In this document: positions 34,001 through 41,153 of the stretch, piece after piece | Position numbering within the stretch: the first letter of the stretch is position 1 | Layout: the number at the start of each line of letters is the position of its first letter | From: Acidobacteriota bacterium | GTDB lineage: Bacteria; Acidobacteriota; Terriglobia; Terriglobales; Acidobacteriaceae | Reading direction: 5' to 3' | Assembly (NCBI GenBank): GCA_023410055.1 | Contig: JAEYQK010000106.1 | Span: forward strand, 1-64,000 | Length of the DNA: 64,000 nt | The notes under the pieces: model-generated | What the model was told of the DNA's origin: nothing | Database searches by the model: none | The model's input: the letters and a program-made list of their open reading frames with translations, nothing else | Program-made: the position numbers and the translations under genes

Positions 34001-35698
34001 GTCAGGTATGGCTCCTCCGCTGGTGATAGCTGCCAGACGCGCACCGCGGCGGGGGCGCAAACGGCGGTGGACACGATCGTGGTGGAGGTAGGCACCGTAG
34101 CGTCCGCGGCGGGCGGCGATGCCGTCGGAGAGCATGGCGATGAGTTCGTCGAAGTCGCGGCGGGTGAGGTCGCGGTAGGGGTAGGCGCGGCGGACGAGCG
34201 TGAAGAGTTCGTCTTCGGAGAGGCCGGAGGGGGCCGATTCGAGAGACGCCGGACTGGAGTCCGGCGCTACGGGGGCGCTACCACGACATGCCACTTCGGC
34301 GACGATCTGCTGGGCGAGGATGTCTAGTGGGCAGTCGGGAAGGATGATGCGGTCGAGTTCGCCGTGATGAATGGAGCGCACGAGAGCGGCACATTCGAGC
34401 AATTCGTCGCGAGTGGTGGCAAAGATACGCGCTTTGGGAATGGCGCCGCGCCAGTGGCCGGAGCGTCCGATTCGCTGCAAAGCGACGGCAATCGCGCGCG
34501 TGGAGCCGACTTGGCAGACGAGGTCAACGGTGCCGATGTCGATGCCGAGTTCGAGAGATGCAGTGGCGACGAGAACACTGAGTTCGCCGTTTTTCAGTTT
34601 ATGTTCGGCTTCGAGGCGGAGTTTGCGGGAGAGCGAGCCGTGATGGGCCGCAACAGATTGTTCACCTAATCGCTCGCCAAGGTGCATAGCCAGGCGTTCA
34701 GCCAGGCGGCGCGTGTTGACGAAGACGAGTGTCGAGCGGTGCTGTCGGACGAGTTCTGCGATGCGGTCGTAGATCTCGTCCCACATTTCGTTGGAAGCGA
34801 CGGGGCCAAGTTCGCTGCGGGGAACTTCGACTGCGATGTCCATCTGGCGCTTGTGGCCGATGTTGACGAGGACGGGATCGGGACGGGCTCCGGTCAGGAA
34901 GTGCGCGATGATTTCGAGCGGCTTCTGGGTGGCGGAGAGGCCGATGCGGTTGAACGCGCACCGTTCGTTTTGGGAAATCCCCAGGTTAGCTTCGCGAACC
35001 TGGGGCACCGGGCCGATGCGGTTGAAGGTATCGCTCCCGGCACCGAAATTCCCCACGTTAGCTTCGCGAACGTGGGGCACCTGCCGGGATTCGCGAACAA
35101 GCTCTTCGAGGCGTTCAAGGGAGAGGGCGAGGTGGGCGCCGCGCTTGGATCCGGCGACGGCGTGGATTTCGTCAACGATGACAGTCTGAACATCGCGGAG
35201 AATTTGACGGCTCTTTTCGGCGGTCAACAAGATGTAGAGCGATTCGGGCGTGGTGACTAGAATGTGCGGCGGACGGTTCAGCATGGCACGGCGCTCGTGC
35301 ATAAGCGTGTCGCCGGTGCGAACCGCAGTGCGAATCTCGGGCATCAAAATGCCCTTGCGACCCGCGAGTTGAAGAATCTCGCCGAGAGGGGCTTCGAGGT
35401 TCTTCTGAATATCGTTACCGAGCGCCTTCAGCGGAGAGACATAGAGCACTTCGGTGCGGTCCTGAAGTTCGCCGGAGAGAGCTTTGCGAACGAGACGGTC
35501 GATGCAGGCGAGGAACGCGGCGAAAGTTTTGCCGGAACCGGTCGGGGCGGAGATTAGTGTCGTGCGACCGGCGAGGATGTGAGGCCAGCCTTGTTCCTGC
35601 GGTTCCGTGGGACTGCCGAACTTGGAGAGGAACCACTCGCGAACGAGCGGGTGCGCCCAATCGAGGGCGGTATGCGTGAGTTCAAGATGGGCCGACAC
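31025..35698 (-). CDS. lhr: Large helicase-related protein Lhr, enlarged by embedded repeats
   Basis: A superfamily 2 ATP-dependent helicase of the Lhr type, implicated in DNA repair. Walker A APTGSGKTFAAF (residue about 50), DEIH box VIVDEIHAVAGSKRGAHL, motif III IGLSATQKP and the motif V/VI block ELGIDIGTVDLV with ALQRIGRSGHW are present, followed by the large C-terminal Lhr core. The 1557-residue length is at the high end for the family. Some of the excess comes from short in-frame palindromic repeats at seven places. The clearest is a 48-residue insert just before motif III, made of two 24-residue copies containing VPxVREANxG and FNRIG. Others give VAPDSSPAS, GAAPFPEGEG, GAAPFPAGEG, EGAPSFANG and EGAPSLRSKGG. 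The frame is intact throughout. Confidence 0.95.
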   Translation of the reverse strand: MSAHLELTHTALDWAHPLVREWFLSKFGSPTEPQEQGWPHILAGRTTLISAPTGSGKTFAAFLACIDRLVRKALSGELQDRTEVLYVSPLKALGNDIQKNLEAPLGEILQLAGRKGILMPEIRTAVRTGDTLMHERRAMLNRPPHILVTTPESLYILLTAEKSRQILRDVQTVIVDEIHAVAGSKRGAHLALSLERLEELVRESRQVPHVREANVGNFGAGSDTFNRIGPVPQVREANLGISQNERCAFNRIGLSATQKPLEIIAHFLTGARPDPVLVNIGHKRQMDIAVEVPRSELGPVASNEMWDEIYDRIAELVRQHRSTLVFVNTRRLAERLAMHLGERLGEQSVAAHHGSLSRKLRLEAEHKLKNGELSVLVATASLELGIDIGTVDLVCQVGSTRAIAVALQRIGRSGHWRGAIPKARIFATTRDELLECAALVRSIHHGELDRIILPDCPLDILAQQIVAEVACRGSAPVAPDSSPASLESAPSGLSEDELFTLVRRAYPYRDLTRRDFDELIAMLSDGIAARRGRYGAYLHHDRVHRRLRPRRGARLAAITSGGAIPDTGLFQMVSMPEQTTVGTLDEDFAVESNRGDIILLGNTSWRIMRVEGSSGRVLVEDARGAPPTVPFWRGEAPARTAELSEQVAELRQHISDMLPKPAIKNTGAAPFPEGEGAQQGRSTRLQVPLSNRPQEISETIDWLRQECGLDELGAEQTIEHVLAGRAVLGAVPTQQTVIAERFFDEGGGMQLVIHAPFGARINKAWGLALRKRFCRSFNFELQAAATDDGISIALAEQHSFPLADVFNYLSTETVQNVLEQAVLTGSPLFGTRWRWDATRALALLRFQGGRKVPPPIQRIKSDDLLASVFPDVAACGENIQGDIRIPDHPLVREVMKDVLHEAMDIDGLKQILRGIENGAIRCLAVDTPIPSQFSHEILNANPYAYLDDAPLEERRARAVQMRQVLPESVLEEVGKLDPDAIAQVREEAWPDVRDADELHDALQTLVAVPTDIEGAPSFANGVPANPKDWWGGQRSVDEDWRLFFEQLRATRRATTAVVNNKEFWICTERIPTFTAVFPNSKVNAGAAPFPAGEGAKIVRSEALLQLVTGWLAHSGPITASDLSQLFGFPVTEIDQALLRLESTGAILRGSFTGRNTPEGAPSLRSKGGDFEFQQIPTEWCERRLLARIHRLTVGRLRKEIEPVTPAQYMNWLLRWQHVAPGTQVTGEHGTLEILRQLQGFEVPASAWEREVLARRISHYDPKHLDQLCLTGAVGWGRLSPHPATLDDSQNGSRRVIPTSVAPITFYVREDADWMSPRHPEHDQPDIRGLSPTAQAVLTYLRQRGASFFPDIVRGTFKLKSEVETALWELVAAGLVTADGYDNLRSFIDPKRRAGQGHGRASRPRHSAGRWSLLYTNDQPDRTRLVEATCWMLLCRYGVVIREALARETNLPRWRELLVGFRRLEDRGEIRGGRFVNGFLGEQFALAVAVESLRASRKQQTTGELIALSAADPLNLIGIIVPGERVPAVSGKHVAYRDGVPVEASPRDIFSFRLASSQ
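32194..32225 (-). repeat. Palindromic repeat embedded in lhr (EGAPSLRSKGG copy)
   Basis: CCCCACCCTTGCTTCGCAAG then GATGGGGCACCC: an inverted repeat ending in the family edge TGGGGCACC. It codes for EGAPSLRSKGGD around residue 1160 of Lhr. Confidence 0.85.
32415..32447 (-). repeat. Palindromic repeat embedded in lhr (GAAPFPAGEG copy)
   Basis: GCACCCTCCCCTGCGGGGAA then GGGTGCGGCACCC. It encodes GAAPFPAGEGA near residue 1090. The sister copy is at 33669 and a non-coding relative is at 47656. Confidence 0.88.
32602..32660 (-). repeat. Compound palindromic repeat embedded in lhr
   Basis: GCCCGCCCCACCAATCC, TTCGGATTGGCGGGGACCCC, then GTTCGCGAAGGATGGGGCAC. Two nested inverted repeats end in the TGGGGCACC edge. 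It codes for EGAPSFANGVPANPKDWWGG near residues 1012-1032. Confidence 0.8.
33669..33701 (-). repeat. Palindromic repeat embedded in lhr (GAAPFPEGEG copy)
   Basis: GCACCCTCGCCTTCGGGGAA then GGGTGCGGCACCC, differing from the copy at 32415 at a few bases only. Read in the same frame to give GAAPFPEGEGA near residue 670. Confidence 0.88.
34248..34265 (-). repeat. GCCGGACTGGAGTCCGGC palindrome embedded in lhr
   Basis: Exact match of the palindrome found at 2667 in the radical SAM gene, again followed by GCTACG. On the coding strand it gives VAPDSSPAS near residue 480, the same frame as in the other gene. Confidence 0.9.
34941..35084 (-). repeat. Tandem 72-base duplication in lhr carrying two palindromic repeats
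   Basis: CCGATGCGGTTGAA starts at 34941 and again at 35013, 72 bases (24 codons) apart. Each unit is followed by a palindrome: CCCCAGGTTAGC / AACCTGGGGCACC at 34979-35009 and CCCCACGTTAGC / AACGTGGGGCACC at 35051-35081. On the coding strand the units read VPHVREANVG ... FNRIG and VPQVREANLG ... FNRIG. The compensating change (C to G in one arm, G to C in the other) keeps the stem paired. Confidence 0.9.
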
Positions 35699-35740
35699 AA
35701 AAGTAAGATGCAGGTGAGTTGAGGAGAGACGCGGAAAGCA

Positions 35741-35816
35741 TCGGGCGATCGGGTGATCTGAACTCTTTTAACGCAAAGGACGCCAAGGACGCTAAGGACG
35801 CGAAGGAGAACGCAGC
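35741..35816. repeat. Composite intergenic repeat, copy 6
   Basis: ATCGGGCGATCGGGTGATC, then TTTTAACGCAAAGGACGCC with three further AAGGACGC-like units. It lies between lhr and the zinc-ribbon gene and gives a false upstream frame reading NAKDAKDAKDAKE. Confidence 0.88.
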
Positions 35817-35820
35817 AGAG

Positions 35821-36174
35821 ATGGCACGCAAAGGAAGCACAGGCAGCGAAGAAGAGAACGAGTTCAAGGGGCTGAAAAGCGTGGTGCGGTGTCCGAAGTG
35901 TGGCGGAGCGGATGTCGTGTACACGTGCGAGCCGAAGTGTTGCTTCAATCATGTCTGCGCGGATTGCCGGGCAAGCTTTGAGTTGACTACGCGAAGTGTG
36001 CAAGGCAAGGCTCCAGTGCGGCCCGACATCGGACTGCCGGAGTCATCCGATCCGACGGTCGCCTGTGCGGTGTGCCAGGGACTGCGCGTTTATGTGACGC
36101 AGAATTCTATGTTGGCATGCGCAGACTGTGGATCTGTTCTCAAGCTGACTTACGAAAGCATCTCAGTCGACTGA
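35821..36174 (+). CDS. Double zinc-ribbon protein
   Basis: A 117-residue protein starting at ATG 35821 with AAGGAG twelve bases upstream. The longer frame from 35719 is repeat-derived. Four CxxC knuckles, CPKC, CADC, CAVC and CADC, make two zinc ribbons, each with a short beta-hairpin pattern (VRCPKCGGADVVYTC and LACADCGSVLKLTYES). CCFNHVC adds further cysteines. There is no enzyme motif. Divergent from lhr and upstream of kdsC. Function unknown. Confidence 0.7.
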   Translation: MARKGSTGSEEENEFKGLKSVVRCPKCGGADVVYTCEPKCCFNHVCADCRASFELTTRSVQGKAPVRPDIGLPESSDPTVACAVCQGLRVYVTQNSMLACADCGSVLKLTYESISVD

Positions 36175-36348
36175 CTACTCACAAAACAGCATGTTACCAA
36201 CGGCATAGAAGATGGAATGTTTCGTTTTTCCCAAATGAGTTCGTGATTTAGAGTAGAGCAGGAACTTACTCCAAAGGCGAATGAGTGCCGTGCCGACGCA
36301 TCCGATGGCGCCGTCGCACCGTTCGACCCTGTTTAGGCGAAAAATCTT

Positions 36349-36963
36349 ATGTCGAAAGAACGCGCAAAGAAGATCAAGATGCTGTTGCTGGACGTTGATG
36401 GCGTGATGACCGATGGCAAGATCTGGCTTTTGCCAGGCGCGGGGAAGAGCCCGCAACAACAGGAGAAAGAAGAGCACGTTGATCAGGGCGGATATGCGAT
36501 CAGCGGTATGCACGTGGTGGAAGGCAAGGGATTTCACGCGCACGACGGCACAGCGTTCTCTTTCGCTAAGCTGGCTGGACTGAAGATAGGTCTGATCACG
36601 AAGCGCATTTCCGAGACGGTGGCGCTTAGAGCGCGGGACCTGCGAGTCGAGTACTTGTACCAAGGCATCGCAAATAAGCGGGAAGTGCTGGAAGAGATCA
36701 TGGCGAAGGAAGGTCTCAAACCGGAAGAGATCGCGTTCGTTGGCGACGACGTGATTGATCTGCCGGCGATGCGCCGCTGCGGCCTGGCGATTGCAGTGCC
36801 AAATGCGCGCGAGGAAGTTAAGGATGAAGCGCACATCGTTACGGATCACGCAGGTGGCGAGGGTGCTGTAAGAGATGCGGTGGAGTATATCCTTCGCGCA
36901 CAGGATCTGCTGGGAGAGACGATCGAGAGATATATCCACGATCGGAGCCCGGTGAAAAAGTAG
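36349..36963 (+). CDS. kdsC: KdsC-type HAD phosphatase (KDO 8-phosphate phosphatase-like)
   Basis: HAD hydrolase that removes phosphate from 3-deoxy-D-manno-octulosonate 8-phosphate in lipopolysaccharide core synthesis. The nucleophile motif LLLDVDGVMTDGK is at residues 12-24. GLITKRISETV holds the motif II residue and IAFVGDDVIDLPAM motif IV. There is no cap domain, as expected of tetrameric KdsC enzymes. A stretch of about 25 extra residues (LPGAGKSPQQQEKEEHVDQG) lies between DGK and the FHAHDG loop that normally follows closely. kdsA, kdsB and kdsD are not nearby. It ends in a strong terminator. Confidence 0.88.
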   Translation: MSKERAKKIKMLLLDVDGVMTDGKIWLLPGAGKSPQQQEKEEHVDQGGYAISGMHVVEGKGFHAHDGTAFSFAKLAGLKIGLITKRISETVALRARDLRVEYLYQGIANKREVLEEIMAKEGLKPEEIAFVGDDVIDLPAMRRCGLAIAVPNAREEVKDEAHIVTDHAGGEGAVRDAVEYILRAQDLLGETIERYIHDRSPVKK

Positions 36964-36980
36964 AGTGAGTTCTATGTGGA

Positions 36981-37007
36981 GGGGCGACTCGGTGTCGCCC
37001 CTTTTTT
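36981..37007 (+). terminator. Intrinsic terminator after kdsC
   Basis: 8-base stem GGGGCGAC / GTCGCCCC with a 5-base loop, followed by TTTTTT. The T run meets the stop codon of the convergent TPR gene. Confidence 0.92.
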
Positions 37008-37798
37008 CATTCCGGAACGGCGACTGTCTTAGCAGCCATTAGCTCTGTGAATCTGGCGTCCTCGCGTAGCTTTGCAAAGTACTCATCCTTGTAGATGTTC
37101 CCCTTTACGTCGTAGCCATCTTCCATCGCCTTTTGCAGGTACTTGAAGCTGCGATCAAAGCTGCCCATTTGCGCATACATTCTGGCGAGCACATACGAGA
37201 ACTGCGCCTTGTCGGCGGGAGATTGCAGACGTGCGGAGATGCCGGCGGAAGAAGTACGTTCGAATATATCCGGATCGAGCTGCAGTGCTTTTCCGTACTC
37301 GATGGCCGCGATGTCGTACTTCTTTTCCGCGAAATAGGCACTGCCTAGATTGCTGTGGAAAGAAGCGGAATCGCGAAGATCTATGGCTTTCTTGTACTGC
37401 TTCTTGGCAGTGCCGTATTTCTTCTGGGTGTAGTAGATAACACCTAGGTTGTTGTAGGCCTCAGCGTAAGTCTTGTCCAGTTTGATGGCCCGATTGAAGT
37501 CCCTACGTGCATCGGAGAGGCGATCCAGTTGCAATTCAGAAATGCCGACCTTGTTATATAGAACCGCTGACTTTTCTTTGGCGATGGCTGCCCGATAGTA
37601 CGCGATGGAGTCGATATAGGCTTTTATTCGGCGCAATTCATCGCCTCGGGTCTCCAGTTCATCAACAGGGGCACTCGGAGACGGAGGTTCGATCCTGGAG
37701 ACAGGAGAAGCAGTTTGAAGTCCAGCCTGTTGGGAAAGGGCAGGGAGCCAGCAGGATAGGAGGAGCAGCGAAACACAGACGACAAATAGGCGACGCAT
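37007..37798 (-). CDS. Exported TPR protein
   Basis: A 263-residue protein starting at ATG 37798, with GGGAGGG upstream (an upstream ATG at 37813 overlaps that site). Signal peptide RRLFVVCVSLLLLSCWLPAL to SQQ; the Cys in LLSC may be a lipidation site, though the lipobox is weak. Four to five TPR units span residues about 60-210: YNKVGISELQLDRLSDARRD, YNNLGVIYYTQKKYGTAKKQ, HSNLGSAYFAEKKYDIAAIE and a further unit (YVLARMYAQMGSFDRSFKYL). The last 40 residues resemble the end of other acidobacterial TPR proteins (FAKLREDARFTELM). Likely a periplasmic scaffold; the specific partner is unknown. Confidence 0.82.
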   Translation of the reverse strand: MRRLFVVCVSLLLLSCWLPALSQQAGLQTASPVSRIEPPSPSAPVDELETRGDELRRIKAYIDSIAYYRAAIAKEKSAVLYNKVGISELQLDRLSDARRDFNRAIKLDKTYAEAYNNLGVIYYTQKKYGTAKKQYKKAIDLRDSASFHSNLGSAYFAEKKYDIAAIEYGKALQLDPDIFERTSSAGISARLQSPADKAQFSYVLARMYAQMGSFDRSFKYLQKAMEDGYDVKGNIYKDEYFAKLREDARFTELMAAKTVAVPE

Positions 37799-37928
37799 AA
37801 TCAACCCTCCCATGCTCTGTTTGCGTGGGCCAATTCAGCGACTTACGTACCGTTAGATGCTCTTGCTGTCGCTAATTGTAGGACAGTTTAGGGTGACGTA
37901 GACCGGAAATGCGCAGAGACACAGGCAC

Positions 37929-37951
37929 AAAAGACCGGCCTGGCAGGCCGG
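37929..37951 (-). terminator. Probable terminator of the class A PBP gene
   Basis: 7-base stem CCGGCCT / AGGCCGG with a 3-base loop. On the minus strand the stem is followed by TCTTTT, 32 bases after the PBP stop codon. Confidence 0.75.
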
Positions 37952-37982
37952 AATCTTGGTTGTGCTTGGGATGAACTTGAGG

Positions 37983-40616
37983 TTATTCCTTCTTTTGCTT
38001 CTGGTTGCCGGATTCGTCGTCTTTGAAGATTCCCACGAACTTACCCCAGAAACCCTTCTTCTTGGGCTCATCTGCTGGTGGTTGTTTTTGGCCAACTTGC
38101 GGCTGAGCTGTCGTAGTGTTCGTGCCATTCCGAACTGGCTGCCGCGTTCCAACTGCGGGCTGTGCTGGAGTAGGGCTCGGTGGAGGCATGACAGTGGGCT
38201 GCCCGATCCCGAGAATCTTTTGGAACAGATTGCGGTGATCGCCCGGGCCTTGTTCGCAGGTGTTCGTGGGTTCAGTACCGGCAATGAAAGCAGCTGTGTA
38301 TGCATCGGGGCATGCGGGCGTCGACAGCAGATTGGTGACTTTGTCCAATTGGAGGCTCACTATGCCGTCCGGTTGTGAGAACGCTTTGACGTCGCGATAT
38401 TCGGGCAGGGTGACGGCACGTTTCATGAACTCAGCCCAGATCGGTGCCGCGGTTGTGCCGCCGCTGAGTTTCAAGTCACTGTAGTCGTCATAGCCGACCC
38501 AAACGATGCAGAGAAGGTTGCTTGTGTAACCCGCAAACCAAGCATCGTGTGACGTACCGGTTTTACCCGCAGCAGGGGCCGTGAATCCACGACGTCGCAC
38601 CTCGTATCCAGTGCCGGAATTCACCACGCTTTCCATCATGTTGGTCATGACGTATGCGACACGGGGATCAAGGACCTGGCTGCTATTGGTGTTGAAGTCC
38701 TGAATGACATTGCCCTGAGAGTCGCGCAGGGAGCGCAACATTGTTGGCGCGACGTGGACACCATTGTTTGCAAAGACGGTGTACGCGCCGGCCATGTCCA
38801 GCGGGCGAGCCTCATAGGCGCCGAGAGCCATCGCTGGGGTGGGTTTCACGGACTGGATGCCTGCTGCACGGGCGAGCTGGGCAACATTGTCGTAGCCAAC
38901 CGTCTCGGCCAGTTTTACGGTGGCGTTGTTGAGAGACTGCGATAGGGCGTAACGAAGAGTCACTTGTCCGTGATACTCGTTCTTGTAGTTGCGCGGCTCG
39001 TATATCTGATCGCCGAACGTAAACGTGCTGGCGGAATCGTCAATCATCGAGACCGGAGTCTCGGCGTTTTCGCCGCCGTTCAGAGCTGTATTCATTGCGG
39101 TCGCGTAAACGAACGGTTTGAATATGGATCCGGTCGGACGATTTGCGATGGCGTGGTTGAGTTGGCTCATGCCGTAGTTTCGACCACCAACCAAGGCAAG
39201 AACGTCTCCCGTGTGAGGATCGATTGCGACCAGGGCAACTTGAGCTTGCGGACCGGGGAGAACGGTTGTCTCGTACTTGGCGTTCTTGCCGGTGCCGATT
39301 TTCGTCTTACGGGTACGCAGCTTGTTTACCTGATCATCGACGGACTTGATCCCTACCTGAACAGCTTCGGCTGCCATCCGCTGAAGTTCCGGGTCCAGCG
39401 TTGTGTAGATGCGATAGGACTGCTCGTTCAACTCGCTTTCGGGGTATTTGCTGACGAGCTGCTCTCTTACGAGATCGACAAAATACGGAGCATCGCTGGC
39501 CTCGACGTTCATCGGCGCGAGCTTTAACGGGGTGGCCTTCGCTTGCTCTGCTTGTTCGCGGGTGATCGCGCCAGTCTCGACCATGCTGTCGAGAACGAGA
39601 TTGCGCCGGGACATGGCTCGATCCGGGTGACGATACGGAGAGAGGTAACTCGGGCGCTGAATCATGCCCGCCAACAGTGCGGCTTCAGGCAAAGAGAGGC
39701 TTTGCATGTCTTTGTTGAAGTACGAACGGGATGCTTCGGCGAATCCCTGAATGGCGAAGGAACCCCGCTGTCCCATGGGAACCTGGTTGGCGTAGAGCGC
39801 GAAAATCTGTTCCTTGCTGAATTTCTGCTCAAGCTCGATAGCAATCAGCATCTCGATGGCTTTGCGCTTGAGGCTTTTTTCGGGGGTAAGAAAGAAGGCG
39901 CGAGCCATCTGCATTGTGAGCGTAGATCCGCCTTGGCCATGGCTGCCCTCACGAATGTCAATGAGGGCGGCCTCCAAGAGGCGGAAGTAATTGACGCCAC
40001 TATGCTGGAAGTAGCGACGGTCCTCGATGGCACAGACCGCGTCGATCATGATCTTGGGGATGTCCTGGTATTGGACAACCTGCTGTTTCGCTCTACCCTC
40101 GCTGGCCGAGAGTGCCGTCACGAGTTGGGGTTCAAGCTCGTAGGCATCGACCTCTTTGTCGCCGCCGACAATTCGGGAAATCTTGCCCTCGGAGAACGCG
40201 ATATTAGCGACATCAGGACTGTGGTATGACTCCGGGCCAGGCTTAATCTGAATGCCTGAGGAGGTCAGCCTGTAGGTGCCTGTCTTCGAATCGGCGCCTC
40301 CCCTGCTACTGTCCGAATAGCCCGCACGGCGCAACTCGGTGGCAATTTCCTCGGCCGTGATGGATCCGCCAAGATGGACCGTTTTCGGGAGCGCGTATAT
40401 CTTGGCGGTGTTGCTGAAAATTTGACCGCTCATCCGGCGGTCGATGATCTTCTCGTACTTGATGTAGTAGTAGGCAAAGACGCCCAGCACCAAAGTGGAG
40501 ACGATGACGAAGACGGCAACAGCCGCCTTGATGAGAGGGTCAGAGAAGAACCTGTTACCGGCTTTCCGCCTGCCTTGAGCCGGAGCACTGCGCGGAATTT
40601 TCACTTTAATTGTCAC
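37983..40616 (-). CDS. Class A penicillin-binding protein (PBP1B-like transglycosylase/transpeptidase)
   Basis: Bifunctional peptidoglycan synthase of about 877 residues. An N-terminal membrane anchor (LIKAAVAVFVIVSTLVLGVF) is followed by a UB2H-like segment (KTVHLGGSITAEEIATELRR). The GT51 transglycosylase comes next, with catalytic Glu in CAIEDRRYFQHSGVN and the GGSTLTMQMAR motif. The transpeptidase has active Ser in TGSIFKPFVY, SLN in LSQSLNNATVKL and KTGTSHDAWFAG. The last 70 residues are a Pro/Thr/Gln-rich tail. The GTG at 40616 is chosen because the conserved part begins just after it, but no clear ribosome binding site is seen. The frame is open to 40721, so the start is uncertain. Confidence 0.92.
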   Translation of the reverse strand: MTIKVKIPRSAPAQGRRKAGNRFFSDPLIKAAVAVFVIVSTLVLGVFAYYYIKYEKIIDRRMSGQIFSNTAKIYALPKTVHLGGSITAEEIATELRRAGYSDSSRGGADSKTGTYRLTSSGIQIKPGPESYHSPDVANIAFSEGKISRIVGGDKEVDAYELEPQLVTALSASEGRAKQQVVQYQDIPKIMIDAVCAIEDRRYFQHSGVNYFRLLEAALIDIREGSHGQGGSTLTMQMARAFFLTPEKSLKRKAIEMLIAIELEQKFSKEQIFALYANQVPMGQRGSFAIQGFAEASRSYFNKDMQSLSLPEAALLAGMIQRPSYLSPYRHPDRAMSRRNLVLDSMVETGAITREQAEQAKATPLKLAPMNVEASDAPYFVDLVREQLVSKYPESELNEQSYRIYTTLDPELQRMAAEAVQVGIKSVDDQVNKLRTRKTKIGTGKNAKYETTVLPGPQAQVALVAIDPHTGDVLALVGGRNYGMSQLNHAIANRPTGSIFKPFVYATAMNTALNGGENAETPVSMIDDSASTFTFGDQIYEPRNYKNEYHGQVTLRYALSQSLNNATVKLAETVGYDNVAQLARAAGIQSVKPTPAMALGAYEARPLDMAGAYTVFANNGVHVAPTMLRSLRDSQGNVIQDFNTNSSQVLDPRVAYVMTNMMESVVNSGTGYEVRRRGFTAPAAGKTGTSHDAWFAGYTSNLLCIVWVGYDDYSDLKLSGGTTAAPIWAEFMKRAVTLPEYRDVKAFSQPDGIVSLQLDKVTNLLSTPACPDAYTAAFIAGTEPTNTCEQGPGDHRNLFQKILGIGQPTVMPPPSPTPAQPAVGTRQPVRNGTNTTTAQPQVGQKQPPADEPKKKGFWGKFVGIFKDDESGNQKQKKE

Positions 40617-40773
40617 AAATGTATAAAACCGGAACCGAGAAATGTAATTGACGAAGAGGCGTTCCGATGGCACCCCGAGGCTCCAGACCAGAGCAGCTAA
40701 CGGGGTACGATTTCCAATCACCCATGGTGATCCATATTGTAAACGAACGGAGCCGCTCGATAACCGTTACGCA

Positions 40774-41127
40774 CTACTTAAACTTTAGTCCTTCACGTTT
40801 GCTTGAAGGATGAAATTTCAGGTCGAAGGGATACACTGGCACATCCACATGGACAACGTAATTCGCTGAAATCGAAACGTCGGCACCATTCCGAACCACT
40901 TCAATGTCCTCTGCATCGACTGGGATGTCGTGCGACTGAGCTTTCTCGAAAACCGATGCTCGAATTTCCTCTGGGGTCCTTCTCACATCCAGCGCACTCA
41001 TCCTAGCCGTATCGTCCATCTCTTCCTCGAACTGATAGTTAGCAAGAAACGCAGGTGCCGTTTTCCACAAAAGGTAGACGGTTGCTGCTAGAACGAACAG
41101 TCCAACAAAAAGACGAAGGTTCTTCAT
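40774..41127 (-). CDS. Small membrane-anchored protein (DUF4845-like)
   Basis: A 117-residue protein with one N-terminal membrane segment (LFVGLFVLAATVYLLWKTAP). A soluble domain of about 85 residues follows and ends in a strand-rich VSISANYVVHVDVPVYPFDL and FHPSSKREG. The shape (anchor, charged helix, DIEV-x-SISANY strand pair) resembles DUF4845 proteins, but I did not verify this. It lies 26 bases downstream of proS in the same direction and is probably co-transcribed. Function unknown. Confidence 0.7.
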   Translation of the reverse strand: MKNLRLFVGLFVLAATVYLLWKTAPAFLANYQFEEEMDDTARMSALDVRRTPEEIRASVFEKAQSHDIPVDAEDIEVVRNGADVSISANYVVHVDVPVYPFDLKFHPSSKREGLKFK

Positions 41128-41153
41128 CCTATTCTTAGGCTCCGTTTGCCAAC

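Noticed and set aside
35719..35820. N-terminal extension of the double zinc-ribbon protein (NAKDAKDAKDAKE)
   Set aside because: Encoded by the AAGGACGC repeat; the ATG at 35821 has its own ribosome binding site.
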